This document shows, in pieces, positions 43,636 through 51,976 of a stretch of 62,030 nucleotides of DNA; position 1 is the first letter of the stretch; every line of letters starts with the position of its first letter. A program made the position numbers and the translations under genes. The stretch is taken from the NCBI GenBank assembly GCA_913062955.1, contig CAJXZP010000018.1:1-62030 (forward strand), read 5' to 3'. Source of the DNA: an uncultured Flavobacteriales bacterium. GTDB lineage: Bacteria; Bacteroidota; Bacteroidia; Flavobacteriales_G; Salibacteraceae. The notes beneath the pieces are model-generated. The model saw only the letters and a list, made by a program, of their open reading frames with translations. It did not search any database and was not told the DNA's origin.

Positions 43636-45129
43636 ATGGGGATTATTTTAAGACAAACAATTAAGTCTACGGTATATTCGTATTTAGGGGTAGGTGTTGG
43701 TTTCGTGACCATTGTAATTTTAATGACCAAATACTTCAGTTTGGAAGAAATAGGAGTCAGAGTACAAATCCTAAACTACTCTATTACCATTAGTTCTTTT
43801 CTTGCGTTTGGTATTCCTCAATCCATCATTCGAATGTTTCCATATTTTTACAATCAGGAAAACAAAAATCATGGTATCCTATCGCTCATTGGCATTCCAA
43901 CACTCATTAGTTGCTTTATTGTAATTGTGGGGTTTTACTTTTTAAGTGACCTATTTTTACACACCGATTATGAAAACTCTCCCCTATTCGAAAAACATTC
44001 CCTATTAATTGTTCCTGCCACCATTGCATCTTTAATATATATGATTGTTGACAGTTATGCCACTGCCGTAAAAGAAACGACTATCGGGGTCTTTACTAAA
44101 GATTTAGCATTACGCCTCTTTATTCTAGCCAATTTAACGGGATTCATTCTATTCGAATTCATTAATTATGATTTTTTCATTGTTGCATTTGCATACTTAC
44201 AATTTATCCCCCCCCTACTTATCATCCTATTTTTAAGTAGAAAAGGGCTATTCCCAATTATTTCAAAAATTTCATTCCCTTCCGCTGATATTAGATCCGA
44301 ATTAATCTCCGTTAGTTTATACGGATGGGTAAACGTACTTTCTGGAATTGCCATCATAACGGTAGATACCATCATGTTATCCAAATATTATAATTCTGCG
44401 ATCATCGGGGTCTATTCCATCGTTTTTTATATTGCGAGTTTCATGCTTATTCCCTTACGAAGTTTAGGGAAAATTACCAATACAATTATAGCCGAACATT
44501 TTAAGAAACAAAACTTTGAAGAAATTAAATCCATTTATAAAAAAAGTGCGCTAAATCCGTTTATTATAGGGTTATTCCTGTTTATCAACTTAATCTTAGC
44601 CGTTCCATTTATATTTAACATTCTGTTGAATGGAAAATTTAACGATGGAATTTGGGTACTGGCATTTTTGGGTTTTTCTAATGTAATTAGAATGACAACT
44701 GGTTTTAAATTCACCGTAATATCCAATTCAAAGTATTACCGATGGACCACGCTTTTTTTGATTCTATTCATCCTCTTATTAATCCTTACTAATTGGACCT
44801 TGATCCCAAAATTTGGCATGAGAGGTGCCGCTATTGCATCCCTAATAGCCAGCTCCCTTTATCATCTATCCGGGATGATATTTGTAAAATATAAATTCGG
44901 TTTTTGGGCCACCAACATGAGTTTTGTAAAGATAGGAGTTGTACCAATATCACTAGGTTTAGCGCTATTCTTCATTCCCAATTTTGATTATCCCAATGTG
45001 GTTTCTATCCTAAAATCTGGAATATTTTCTATTTTATTTATCACCTACATTATCCAAACCAATTCATCTCCCCAATTTTCAGAAATATTTTCAACTGCAG
45101 TAAATAAATTCAAAAAAAATTACTCTTGA
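43636..45129 (+). CDS. Oligosaccharide flippase, Wzx-like (second copy)
   Basis: Polytopic membrane protein of 497 residues with about 14 hydrophobic segments. TIKSTVYSYLGVGVGFVTIVILMTKYF starts it, FGIPQSIIRMFPYF follows, and VSLYGWVNVLSGIAIITVDTIMLSKYY is a typical MOP-superfamily segment. It should move a lipid-linked glycan across the inner membrane. It pairs with the GT2 before it. Its end overlaps the convergent gene at 45120 by 10 bases. It is not a close paralogue of the WzxC-like protein at 16311. Confidence 0.85.
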   Translation: MGIILRQTIKSTVYSYLGVGVGFVTIVILMTKYFSLEEIGVRVQILNYSITISSFLAFGIPQSIIRMFPYFYNQENKNHGILSLIGIPTLISCFIVIVGFYFLSDLFLHTDYENSPLFEKHSLLIVPATIASLIYMIVDSYATAVKETTIGVFTKDLALRLFILANLTGFILFEFINYDFFIVAFAYLQFIPPLLIILFLSRKGLFPIISKISFPSADIRSELISVSLYGWVNVLSGIAIITVDTIMLSKYYNSAIIGVYSIVFYIASFMLIPLRSLGKITNTIIAEHFKKQNFEEIKSIYKKSALNPFIIGLFLFINLILAVPFIFNILLNGKFNDGIWVLAFLGFSNVIRMTTGFKFTVISNSKYYRWTTLFLILFILLLILTNWTLIPKFGMRGAAIASLIASSLYHLSGMIFVKYKFGFWATNMSFVKIGVVPISLGLALFFIPNFDYPNVVSILKSGIFSILFITYIIQTNSSPQFSEIFSTAVNKFKKNYS

Positions 45130-46034
45130 TCTGAAAACTTATACAAATCAAGCATAGGGTATAATGCCGATTTATCATTTCCAATCAACAATTCAACCCC
45201 CTTTGGTTGAATTGCATCTCGAAGGAATTCCACAAAAATGCTAATGGGCAAACAACCATAAGCGGCCGTTACACTTTTTAATAAGGTTCTATGGGTTGAT
45301 TTTACATCTCGTTGCATTCTACGCTCTCTAGCCACATGAACTTGGTAATAGTCTTTGGCCAATTTACTGACTTTGTCATGAGAAAAATAATACTCTGAAC
45401 TATTCAAATCTACTCCCAGGAGCACAATTTTTTTATAGCCCATAATATAACCCATGGTTATGGTATACGATAAACTACCTGCATAGTGAAAGACCTCACT
45501 TAGATCGGTATGTTGAATTGAAGCCCATTTATCAATCATTTTCTTTAACACCCTTTCATTGGTGGTATTAGGCATGAATGGCGCGTTAAACCATAAATTA
45601 TCTTGGTTAATCCCTTTATGACTAAAAGACTTATTTCGCATTTTCAAATGCTGATATTGAACAAAAACAGGTGTATTTTCATATTCCTTTCGTCTTTCGG
45701 AAAGAGCTCCGGTGTAAGAATCAAACAATTGCTCGTTCGCCATGGGTTCAATACCATAATAGGTAGGCACAAAATCGTGAAAAAGCCACGCATTAAACCC
45801 AAAAGTGTCATGCTTTTTTATTTCCGCCCAATCACTTGGAGTTAAATCCATAACAGATAAGGCAGACCCCAAGATAAAAAGGGTGTCTGATTTTTTATGC
45901 TTTTTCAAATCAAATTCAATAGCTGAATTTAATCCTTTATTCAAAATTTCCTTCCGTAAACGGTAGGTTTTAAAACGATCATACCAAACACTATACTTGC
46001 TATTGTACACCTTGTTTTTTATCCAATTCTTCAT
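45120..46034 (-). CDS. GT42/DUF115-like protein, candidate pseudaminic acid transferase
   Basis: Protein of 304 residues. Two regions recall the GT42 sialyltransferase and DUF115 (Maf) fold: DTLFILGSALSVMDLTPSDW near residues 49-69 in place of the usual GnGpSL loop, and AGSLSYTITMGYIMGYKKIVLLGVDL near 185-210, as in GYKEIYLxGiD. KHDTFGFNAWLFHDFVPTYY lies between. GT42 enzymes use CMP-nonulosonates. The gene lies at the end of the Pse cluster, so it is a good candidate for transfer of that sugar. Direct similarity is low; a sugar-modifying role of another kind is possible. Confidence 0.5.
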   Translation of the reverse strand: MKNWIKNKVYNSKYSVWYDRFKTYRLRKEILNKGLNSAIEFDLKKHKKSDTLFILGSALSVMDLTPSDWAEIKKHDTFGFNAWLFHDFVPTYYGIEPMANEQLFDSYTGALSERRKEYENTPVFVQYQHLKMRNKSFSHKGINQDNLWFNAPFMPNTTNERVLKKMIDKWASIQHTDLSEVFHYAGSLSYTITMGYIMGYKKIVLLGVDLNSSEYYFSHDKVSKLAKDYYQVHVARERRMQRDVKSTHRTLLKSVTAAYGCLPISIFVEFLRDAIQPKGVELLIGNDKSALYPMLDLYKFSDQE

Positions 46035-46079
46035 GTCCAGATCAATGATTACCGGTTATTATTACGAACAGCAATGGTA

Positions 46080-47315
46080 TTAATCAATTAATACAATGGC
46101 ATGAATTTCAGAAATTTTTGGCGGTAATTGTAAAAATCGAGAGGCTTTAGTTTGCGCATCAAAAACAATTATTCCAGCATCAATAGAAACGTTTAAGGAC
46201 ACACCGATATTTTTTGAATAATTACGGTTCCTACTTTGACCAATAAAATAATACACCCCATCATGTGCAATACCTCTGGTAAATGCGGGGAATTTGCCTA
46301 TTACACCGGCATTATTAGTTCTAAGCTCACCTGGGAGCGAGTTTAAAACGTGTAAGCTACCTTGAATAAAACAAATATTGTGAGGCATCCACAAATCTTG
46401 GATTACGGGGCCAATACGTTCTTTGGAAACTAAATCAAACTCCAATACCGCCCCATCAAACACATCTAACTTCCAATTACCGGAAAGTGAAAACATGGAC
46501 ATATAAATACTATCACCTACAATACAGCAATCATTAATATGGTGATGCGCCTTACCGGTTTGCTCTTGCTTACGGGAGACCACAATTTTATCAATTACGT
46601 TAAAGTCATTATCCAATACTAATACTCCATCCAAATAACTACCGACCACCGTAAATCGATTATGTTTTTGAGAATAATCAATTCCATGCGCACGCATTCC
46701 TTTTGGCAATTCCTTAGACCGAATAATAGTATACTCTCTATCTATTTCAAATATTCCAATTTCTTCATCTACTGAAATAAAATTATTTCCGAATGGAATA
46801 AGACCATAGCAAATTCCACTAAACACTTTTTTATGCTTCCATGTATCACCAGAAACCTGCAGTTCATAGATACCGCCACCATATTCTGGTGAATCGGATG
46901 TGGCAGCCCCACAGGTGAACCACATCTTTTTATCAATGGTTTCTAACTCATTAATAATTCGTAAGTCGTTTAATATAGGACTCACAAAAAAATCAACCTT
47001 CGCAGTAAACCCCATTTGCTCTAACTGCAACGACACTTCGGCAAAAGAAGTCGTAGTAATTATTACGAAGGGTTTAGCTTCCTCAAAAGATTGGAGAAAA
47101 TTAGGCGCAAATATTTCAATTCCATGTTGGGACTCTCCCCACATATTGGATGCATTATCTACAATACCTTTGATTCTACCATTCGCTATTATACGGGATG
47201 TTTTCTCTGCAATATTTCCACCGCCAAATAATACAATGGGACGTTTCTTACTTTCTCGATTAATTTCTTGAACCGTTGAAAAAGGTATGTTTCTTTTATT
47301 TTCTTTATTACTCAT
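46080..47315 (-). CDS. Rossmann-like domain fused to a DUF4915-like beta-propeller
   Basis: Protein of 411 residues of unknown function. Residues 25-120 look like a nucleotide-binding sugar-modifying fold (PIVLFGGGNIAEKTSRII, GIVDNASNMWGES). From about 135 on, WFTCGAATSDSPEYGGGIYEL and repeated beta-rich blades (GICYGLIPFGNNFISVDEE, HHHINDCCIVGDSIYMSMF, MPHNICFIQGSLHVLNS) fit a six- or seven-bladed propeller such as DUF4915. No signal peptide, so cytoplasmic. It starts 2 bases after the amidotransferase stop, so it may assist amidination or transfer of the nonulosonate. Confidence 0.6.
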   Translation of the reverse strand: MSNKENKRNIPFSTVQEINRESKKRPIVLFGGGNIAEKTSRIIANGRIKGIVDNASNMWGESQHGIEIFAPNFLQSFEEAKPFVIITTTSFAEVSLQLEQMGFTAKVDFFVSPILNDLRIINELETIDKKMWFTCGAATSDSPEYGGGIYELQVSGDTWKHKKVFSGICYGLIPFGNNFISVDEEIGIFEIDREYTIIRSKELPKGMRAHGIDYSQKHNRFTVVGSYLDGVLVLDNDFNVIDKIVVSRKQEQTGKAHHHINDCCIVGDSIYMSMFSLSGNWKLDVFDGAVLEFDLVSKERIGPVIQDLWMPHNICFIQGSLHVLNSLPGELRTNNAGVIGKFPAFTRGIAHDGVYYFIGQSRNRNYSKNIGVSLNVSIDAGIIVFDAQTKASRFLQLPPKISEIHAIVLID

Positions 47316-47317
47316 TC

Positions 47318-48544
47318 CTATTGGTTCAGTTTAGATTGTCTTTCGTTAAAATCCAAAATTTGGTCTTCATTTAGATGAACCTTTCCATAACTGGATGCTT
47401 GTCCAAAAAGGTTGTTTTTCCACCACATTCCATCCTGAATTTTCCATACTCTCGGATCTCTAAAAGTATCGGCAATTTGATCAAACTTTTCTTCCGTCCA
47501 ACCGGTATATTCCAACCACCTTTTTAAATCACTTGATTTTATAGGATCCATTTTTTCAACGATTTTCATCCCTTCCTCACGAGATAATAAACCGGAACGT
47601 ATATCCTTACTGACATGATCAGAAGCTCTTCCATATCCAAACTTGACAAATTTCATATAGTCATGGATACCGTTTTCATGCATATCATCTAAATTAGACA
47701 TGGTACGATATGTTCTGTCAAAAGGTTCTTCTGCTTCTTTAAATCCATATTTTTCTACCATCAATGGTCCATGCTTATTTGCATCCCACTTAAAAAAGTT
47801 AGATATATATATTCCACGTATTCCAATCTCTTCGATTTCTTCATCACTAGGATACATCCATGGAATCATATCCTTTTTCTCTAATTTCTCCCCATACTTA
47901 GGAGCCGCTTCCACAAAATCATTCCATTCAAACCCACGCATACAATGTTCATGACGATATCTATATGTAAACTCTACCAGATCATTATAGGAGTGCATTC
48001 CACCAATATCCATAAATCCATGTTCACCCCAAATCATTAATGGGACTTTATTTTGAACAGCGGCACGAATAGGGTAGGTAAAAATTCCTGCATGTCCATG
48101 CCAATTCATATCCCCCATCATTTCTTGCCCCATGCGATTTAATGTTTTTAGGGTCTTTATTTGAGGCGTAAAAAAAATATGATCACAATCAAATGCTTCA
48201 CGCATATTTAGAAGATTGTCCATACCTGTTTTAGTATAGTTATTTCCATGATAGGTTACCAATAATGGATTCATACCATATTCTTTCATAATATGAATTT
48301 GGTAATAACTATCCTTACCTCCACTTACCGGAATGATACAGTCATAGTTTGATCCATCTTCCACTCGATACTCTTCAATCAATCGCTCGAACATTTTCCG
48401 TCTCCGATCCCAGTCAATATCACCAACTTGGTTGGAAGTGGCACATCCTGAACACATACCTTCTTCATTAAATTCCAATGGAATTGCTGAACTTGATGGG
48501 TACACGCAATTTGAACAATACTTAATACTTGGTACTTCAATCAT
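47318..48544 (-). CDS. pseA: N-acetyl-sugar amidotransferase (WbuX/WbpG/PseA type)
   Basis: Protein of 408 residues. Zinc-like cysteine pairs at the start (YCSNCVYP, EGMCSGC) are followed by an ATP PP-loop in CIIPVSGGKDSYYQIHIMK and by MIWGEHGFMDIGG. The enzyme adenylates an N-acetyl group and, with ammonia from HisH/HisF partners, makes an acetamidino group. This is known for PseA in Campylobacter and WbpG in Pseudomonas. The HisF-like gene precedes it by 10 bases. With the Pse genes beside it, a Pse-acetamidino product is the best inference. Confidence 0.88.
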   Translation of the reverse strand: MIEVPSIKYCSNCVYPSSSAIPLEFNEEGMCSGCATSNQVGDIDWDRRRKMFERLIEEYRVEDGSNYDCIIPVSGGKDSYYQIHIMKEYGMNPLLVTYHGNNYTKTGMDNLLNMREAFDCDHIFFTPQIKTLKTLNRMGQEMMGDMNWHGHAGIFTYPIRAAVQNKVPLMIWGEHGFMDIGGMHSYNDLVEFTYRYRHEHCMRGFEWNDFVEAAPKYGEKLEKKDMIPWMYPSDEEIEEIGIRGIYISNFFKWDANKHGPLMVEKYGFKEAEEPFDRTYRTMSNLDDMHENGIHDYMKFVKFGYGRASDHVSKDIRSGLLSREEGMKIVEKMDPIKSSDLKRWLEYTGWTEEKFDQIADTFRDPRVWKIQDGMWWKNNLFGQASSYGKVHLNEDQILDFNERQSKLNQ

Positions 48545-48554
48545 TATTAAAATT

Positions 48555-49340
48555 CTATCTAACGTTAATTTTATTCTTTTTTAAAAGCTTTTTGGCTCTT
48601 GGGTAGCTAGCTTCTGTAAAATGAAAAATATTTCCTGCTGCAATAGCGGAAACATTTGTTTCTTCTGCTAAATCCACAAAATCATAAAAGTCGCCCGCTC
48701 CACCACATGCAATTACAGGTAATTTGGTAGATTGTACCGCCTTTTTAATATTTTCCACATCATAGCCATTGGCCTTGCCATCCCTATCTATGGAATTTAA
48801 AAATATCTCTCCTGCACCTAATTGCTCACATTCCTTAATCCAGTCAAATATTGTTATTCCCGTGCTTTTCGTGCCATTTTCAATAAACACTATTGGGTCT
48901 TTATCTACCACTTTATAATCAATGGAAATAATGATACACTGCGATCCATATTTTTTGGATGCTTCCTTGATTAAACTACGATTAAGAAATGCACCGGTGT
49001 TCAAAGTGACTTTATCGGCTCCATTTTTTATTCGGGTATCTATTTCTTCCAATGTTCGAATCTTCCCACCAAAAGCCAAAGGCATAAAACACACTTTTGA
49101 TATTCTTTTAATGACCTCATCAATAGAATTATACGAATCTACTTTTAAATCATCTCTCCTTAAATCGTATGAATCATCTCTACTTATATCAATGTAAATT
49201 AACTCATCTACATTCCATTGATTATAGCGTTCTGCTTCATTAATTATGTTCCCAATGATTTTATGATTCACAAAATCTTCACTTCGAACAATCAATCCAT
49301 TTTTGATATACAATACTGGAATAAGTCGTGTCTTAACCAT
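48555..49340 (-). CDS. HisF-like cyclase subunit (WbuZ-type) for sugar amidination
   Basis: TIM-barrel protein of 261 residues of the HisF family: RLIPVLYIKNGLIVRSEDF, ELIYIDISRDDSY, PLAFGGKIRTLEEI, GADKVTLNTGA, IIISIDYK, GAGEIFLNSIDRDGKANGYD and VIACGGAGDFYDF. The ordinary his operon is absent, and it is flanked by HisH and the amidotransferase. It therefore forms the ammonia channel for the latter rather than making histidine. Its ATG overlaps the HisH stop by one base (TAATG). Confidence 0.87.
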   Translation of the reverse strand: MVKTRLIPVLYIKNGLIVRSEDFVNHKIIGNIINEAERYNQWNVDELIYIDISRDDSYDLRRDDLKVDSYNSIDEVIKRISKVCFMPLAFGGKIRTLEEIDTRIKNGADKVTLNTGAFLNRSLIKEASKKYGSQCIIISIDYKVVDKDPIVFIENGTKSTGITIFDWIKECEQLGAGEIFLNSIDRDGKANGYDVENIKKAVQSTKLPVIACGGAGDFYDFVDLAEETNVSAIAAGNIFHFTEASYPRAKKLLKKNKINVR

Positions 49341-49951
49341 TATAATTTAGCGAATTCTTTAAAAATAGATAATCCTGCTTTCTGACTTTTCTCAGGATGA
49401 AATTGCGTGGCAAATATATTATCTTTCTGAAGTGTGGAGTGAAATGAAATTTCATAATCTGTTAAAGTGGAAACCTCCTCTATAGTATTCAACATACAAT
49501 AAAACCGATGTACAAAATAAAATGACTCCCCATCGTCCAACTGATTCAAAATGGGTGAAGAACTATTCTTAGAAATCGAATTCCACCCTACATGCTGGAT
49601 GGGAGAATCCTTAATGACATCATTAAAATCATAAACGGTTCCTTGGACTAAACCCAATCCATCATGTTTTCCATGCTCCATGGATGAATCTAATAACAAT
49701 TGCATTCCCAGACAAATCCCCAAAAAAGGTTTTTTTGCACTTTGCGTAAAATCCAAAATTGCTTCATCATAATGATTTTGTTTTAAATTTTCCATAGCCC
49801 TACCGAATGCTCCAACGCCTGGTAAAATGGCTTTGTCAAAATTTTTCAAATCATCTGGATCATCTACTATTTGAGATAAAATACCGAGATAATCAAAGGC
49901 ATTTTTCACGGATGCCAAGTTCCCCATCCCATAATCAATTATTCCAATCAT
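49340..49951 (-). CDS. HisH-like glutaminase subunit (WbuY-type)
   Basis: Class I glutamine amidotransferase of 203 residues: IGIIDYGMGNLASVKNAF, KAILPGVGAFGRAMENL, PFLGICLGMQLLLDSS with the catalytic Cys near 80, and FATQFHPEKSQKAGLSIFKEF with the His-Glu pair. It releases ammonia from glutamine and passes it to the HisF-like partner. Located in the Pse cluster, it supplies the amidotransferase. Confidence 0.88.
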   Translation of the reverse strand: MIGIIDYGMGNLASVKNAFDYLGILSQIVDDPDDLKNFDKAILPGVGAFGRAMENLKQNHYDEAILDFTQSAKKPFLGICLGMQLLLDSSMEHGKHDGLGLVQGTVYDFNDVIKDSPIQHVGWNSISKNSSSPILNQLDDGESFYFVHRFYCMLNTIEEVSTLTDYEISFHSTLQKDNIFATQFHPEKSQKAGLSIFKEFAKL

Positions 49952-49981
49952 AATTTAAACATTCAAAAATGTGGGTACTGC

Positions 49982-50890
49982 TTATTCCTTTTCGCCAATA
50001 AATATGGCGTCTCGTTTATTCAGTAAAATAAACTCATTTATTTTTGAAAATGCTAATCCCGCCTGCGGAGAATATAATACATCCTTATAGTCCACTAGTG
50101 GTTTATACGTATATGGACAAACCATCTTCACTTCTGATTCCTGGACTTTATTCACCTTTTCAAGAATCCAACACGTTGTTAAATTGTTTTCATTTTCCTG
50201 AATATCGGTCACAAAACAATCGATAACATTTACCGAATCGTTTTTGGAAATTTCATCCGAAATGTTCCGAACGTAATCATTTAGAACCATTCTGTCCTTC
50301 ATTGCTGTATGTGCCGTAGAAAAATCTGGCTCAAATAAAAGGATGTATTTCGAGGAACTATTAATCACATTATTTAAAATTTTTGCTCCCTGTTCATTTC
50401 CATTTGGCTCGATAGAGTGAAGAGTAATGGACAAATCAAAACTATTATCCGCAAAAATCACTTCAGATGCATCACCCTTTAATAACTGAAAAGATTGAAT
50501 CCCCTTTAATTTGGACATATTATCAAAGGCATATCTTAAACGCGAAAAGGACAATTCCAAGCCATAAAAATTTTTGATTTCCCCTTCATATCCAATCCAG
50601 TTTTTAGCCTCACCAACTCCAAATACCCCCACATTTTCAACCCCTTCTAGCGTTAAATATTTATCGATTATTTTATGAATTTGTTTATTTCTTTGTAAAC
50701 TTTTTTCATTGAAGTTTCGAGTATATTCTCCAGCCTGGAGTTCATATGCAATTTCAATACTATCCGATTTGGAAGCACCTCGGTCAATTAGAGTCTTAAC
50801 CATGTTTTCACCTTTTCTAAAGGCTTCCTTTGCTATTTGATAAAACCCAACCTTGTCTTCCATGCTATTCATTCCATTCACTTTTTTCAT
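49982..50890 (-). CDS. SAM-dependent methyltransferase, possible PtmH-like acetamidino N-methyltransferase
   Basis: Protein of 302 residues. A helical N-terminus is followed by a class I methyltransferase-like core: VGVFGVGEAKNWIGY in place of the glycine-rich loop, FYGLELSFSRLRYA, LLKGDASEVIFADNSFDLSITLHSIEP and ILLFEPDFS. The C-terminus (VCPYTYKPLVDYKDVLYSP) is reminiscent of a Trm112-like segment. It lies beside the amidination genes. Campylobacter coli has a PtmH step that N-methylates an acetamidino-nonulosonate, and a similar role here is plausible but unproven. Confidence 0.65.
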   Translation of the reverse strand: MKKVNGMNSMEDKVGFYQIAKEAFRKGENMVKTLIDRGASKSDSIEIAYELQAGEYTRNFNEKSLQRNKQIHKIIDKYLTLEGVENVGVFGVGEAKNWIGYEGEIKNFYGLELSFSRLRYAFDNMSKLKGIQSFQLLKGDASEVIFADNSFDLSITLHSIEPNGNEQGAKILNNVINSSSKYILLFEPDFSTAHTAMKDRMVLNDYVRNISDEISKNDSVNVIDCFVTDIQENENNLTTCWILEKVNKVQESEVKMVCPYTYKPLVDYKDVLYSPQAGLAFSKINEFILLNKRDAIFIGEKE

Positions 50891-50938
50891 AATATATCTC
50901 TCCGTTGATCTAAACCTTCTTTATTTACACCCAATACT

Positions 50939-51976
50939 TTACTTGATTAAACCCCAGGAAAATCGTTCTCCCTTTTCCACGTTGACACTGAATCTTTTTC
51001 CGATTACATTTTTAAGTTCCTTTGGGTGAAGCCCAAAGCCAGGACGAATTGATTTAACATTCTCTTCTGTTACTAAATCTCCTGATATAACATTAGATAT
51101 AACGTACAAAGATCGAGAAAACTCACGACTTTTCAATGCCTTTTCAGAAAGGGTAAAATCTACCTTACCTAATGACTTTTCCGTGTTACGTACGGAATCC
51201 ACCATCTGTTTAAACTCCTTTTCATCCAATGAAAAAGAAGCATCCGGCCCTCCAATAGATTTATCCAAAATAATATGTTTCTCGATCACCACAGCACCTA
51301 AAGCTGTAGCTACCATGGGTACCAATTCCCCTTTGGTATGATCAGACAAGCCTGCTAGAACATCAAATCGTTTCGCCAACTCAGGAATCATTCGAAGATT
51401 TGCATCTTCAATTTTAGCGGGGTATTGAGAGGATGTTTTTAATAAAATCACTTCCTTATTACCGACAGATTTACACGCTTCTAATGCCATCTTAATATCT
51501 TGATCATCCGCAATACCGGTAGAAATAATAATTGGTTTACCCTTAGATGCCGTATATTGAATTAATGGAATATCCGTAATTTCAAAGGACGCAATTTTAT
51601 AAGCCGGAACATTTAATTCTTCTAAAAAATCTACAGCGGTTTTATCAAAAGGAGATGAAAAACAAATTAGCCCTTCTTTCTTTGCTAGTTCCATTAATTC
51701 TTTGTGCCATTCCCAGGGGGTAAAGGCTTCCTTATATAAATTATATAAAGTTTTACCATCCCAAATTGTTCCTTGATTTAAGACAAAATCTGGCTTATCT
51801 GAATCCAAAGTAATGGTATCTGCGGTATAGGTTTGAAGCTTTACAGCATCCGCCCCACACCTTTTAGCTGCCCGTATCGTTTCTTTTGCAACTTCAATAT
51901 CCTGATTATGGTTTGCCGATAATTCTGCGATAATAAAGGTTCTTCCTTTTCCTATTTCAAAATCTGCTATTTTCAA
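50939..51976 (-). CDS. pseI: Pseudaminic acid synthase
   Basis: NeuB-family enzyme of 345 residues of the PseI type: FIIAELSANHNQDIEVAKETI, VKLQTYTADTITL and IWDGKTLYNLYKEAFTPWEW, which is the PseI hallmark, then YKIASFEITDIPLI, GLSDHTKGELVPMVATALGA and EKHIILDKSIGGPDASFSL. The SAF domain is at about 285-345. It condenses 2,4-diacetamido-2,4,6-trideoxy-L-altrose with PEP. It overlaps the PseG-PseH gene by 4 bases. Confidence 0.92.
   Translation of the reverse strand: MKIADFEIGKGRTFIIAELSANHNQDIEVAKETIRAAKRCGADAVKLQTYTADTITLDSDKPDFVLNQGTIWDGKTLYNLYKEAFTPWEWHKELMELAKKEGLICFSSPFDKTAVDFLEELNVPAYKIASFEITDIPLIQYTASKGKPIIISTGIADDQDIKMALEACKSVGNKEVILLKTSSQYPAKIEDANLRMIPELAKRFDVLAGLSDHTKGELVPMVATALGAVVIEKHIILDKSIGGPDASFSLDEKEFKQMVDSVRNTEKSLGKVDFTLSEKALKSREFSRSLYVISNVISGDLVTEENVKSIRPGFGLHPKELKNVIGKRFSVNVEKGERFSWGLIK

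Noticed and set aside
48555-49951. Histidine biosynthesis HisFH
   Set aside because: No other his genes are present, and the pair is flanked by a WbuX/PseA-type amidotransferase and a methyltransferase in a sugar cluster.
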